From assembly GCA_037044905.1 (NCBI GenBank), contig JBAOKB010000045.1, positions 62,001-126,000 on the forward strand: a stretch of 64,000 nucleotides of DNA, in the 5' to 3' direction. How positions within the stretch are numbered: position 1 is the first letter of the stretch; each line of letters begins with the position of its first letter. Positions 63,656 to 64,000 of the stretch are shown in pieces. This stretch comes from Hortaea werneckii (Eukaryota > Ascomycota > Dothideomycetes > Mycosphaerellales > Teratosphaeriaceae). The notes beneath the pieces are model-generated. The model ran no database searches. It saw nothing but the letters and a program-made list of their open reading frames with translations, and was not told where the DNA came from. Both the position numbers and the translations under genes were made by a program.

Positions 63656-64000
63656 TTAGACCTTCTCCCCCTCTGCGGTTTCCGTCTTGTGGCCGGCAAC
63701 CTCTTCCGCCGTCTCGTCCGAGAACCTCACGTCCTCGTCCGCCGGCGTGGTATCTTTGATCTTCCAGATCAGGACGGGAGAGGCGACGATCAAGCTCCCG
63801 GCCAGAAGAGCCCAGCACGAAGCGAAGAGACTCATGTAGGTGGGCGGGGAAGGCAAGCCGTCAAGACGCCACATGATGGCCGCGCCGGCCGATTGGATGC
63901 CCTTGTAGAAGCCGGCGAAATTGGCCAGCTTGCGGCTGTTGTTGGTCATGGCGCCCATGAACCAGTACACTGTCGTCTGCCACGCGGCATCGAAGAAGCC
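63656..64000 (-). CDS. UNC93/MFS-type membrane transporter, C-terminal part (5' end outside window)
   Basis: Open frame from the right edge to TAA 63656. Reads FFDAAWQTTVYWFMGAMTNN, SRKLANFAGFYKGIQSAGAA, then a final span SLFASCWALLAGSLIVASPV and LIWKIKDTTPADEDVRFSDE with a charged cytosolic tail. The GFYKGIQSAGAA motif and the tail are characteristic of the fungal UNC93-like branch of the major facilitator superfamily. In the neighbourhood of GlcNAc genes a GlcNAc or related sugar permease is the natural guess, but substrate cannot be read from this fragment and the N-terminal two thirds are missing. Confidence 0.8.
   Translation of the reverse strand, partial: GFFDAAWQTTVYWFMGAMTNNSRKLANFAGFYKGIQSAGAAIMWRLDGLPSPPTYMSLFASCWALLAGSLIVASPVLIWKIKDTTPADEDVRFSDETAEEVAGHKTETAEGEKV

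Noticed and set aside
1..64000. tRNA, rRNA, transposase or CRISPR features
   Set aside because: I looked for T-loop motifs, DDE or reverse-transcriptase motifs, and regularly spaced repeats, and found none that hold up by eye. A tRNA scan would be needed to exclude degenerate tRNA genes.

Overview
This window is nuclear DNA of a filamentous ascomycete (Pezizomycotina, most likely a Dothideomycete). The genes have short GT-AG introns (mostly 50-180 nt), and the families are typical of filamentous fungi: Sfl1-type HSF factor, Aim21, Tvp18, F-box proteins, cutinase, and a GlcNAc catabolic cluster controlled by an Ndt80-like factor. I saw no bacterial operons, transposase genes, CRISPR arrays or rRNA/tRNA genes. 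The species is inferred only to class level.

Layout. 1-13 kb: Sfl1-like HSF factor (runs off the left edge), F-box protein, SCI1-like SR-rich protein, Golgi protein Tvp18, nuclear transport factor NTF2, INO80 subunit Arp8. 13-23 kb: Aim21-like actin-patch protein with a CAG/polyQ tract, seipin, a BTB protein, a ubiquitin E2. 23-31 kb: TBC Rab-GAP, a multi-span membrane protein, a ferric reductase/NADPH oxidase-type flavocytochrome. 31-42 kb: RPL7 (uL30) whose second intron carries a probable C/D-box snoRNA, ESCRT-II Vps22, a Gfo/Idh/MocA oxidoreductase, cytochrome c heme lyase, a small hypothetical, a second F-box protein, Arp2/3 subunit ARPC5. 41-50.5 kb: a fungal membrane-anchored protein of unknown role, a Cys-rich hypothetical, a secreted cutinase, a small mitochondrial protein. 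51-64 kb: GlcNAc-6-phosphate deacetylase, GH3 N-acetylglucosaminidase fused to a GNAT-like domain, Ndt80-like regulator (RON1 type), hexokinase-like GlcNAc kinase and the C-terminus of an UNC93/MFS-type transporter, which runs off the right edge. Together these look like the fungal GlcNAc catabolic cluster (chitin turnover: hydrolysis, uptake, phosphorylation, deacetylation, regulation). The GlcN-6-P deaminase is not in the window and may lie further right.

A pervasive property of the sequence is that many otherwise well-conserved genes (Arp8, ARPC5, ferric reductase, Gfo/Idh/MocA, GH3-GNAT, SCI1-like, first F-box gene, the 41.4-44.0 kb gene) change reading frame by a single base in the middle of conserved protein, often beside a short homopolymer. 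I read this mainly as uncorrected assembly indels, not as gene decay, because housekeeping genes are hit and the downstream frame is perfectly conserved. Spliced coordinates given here are my own reading of GT/AG sites and phase. They are untested.
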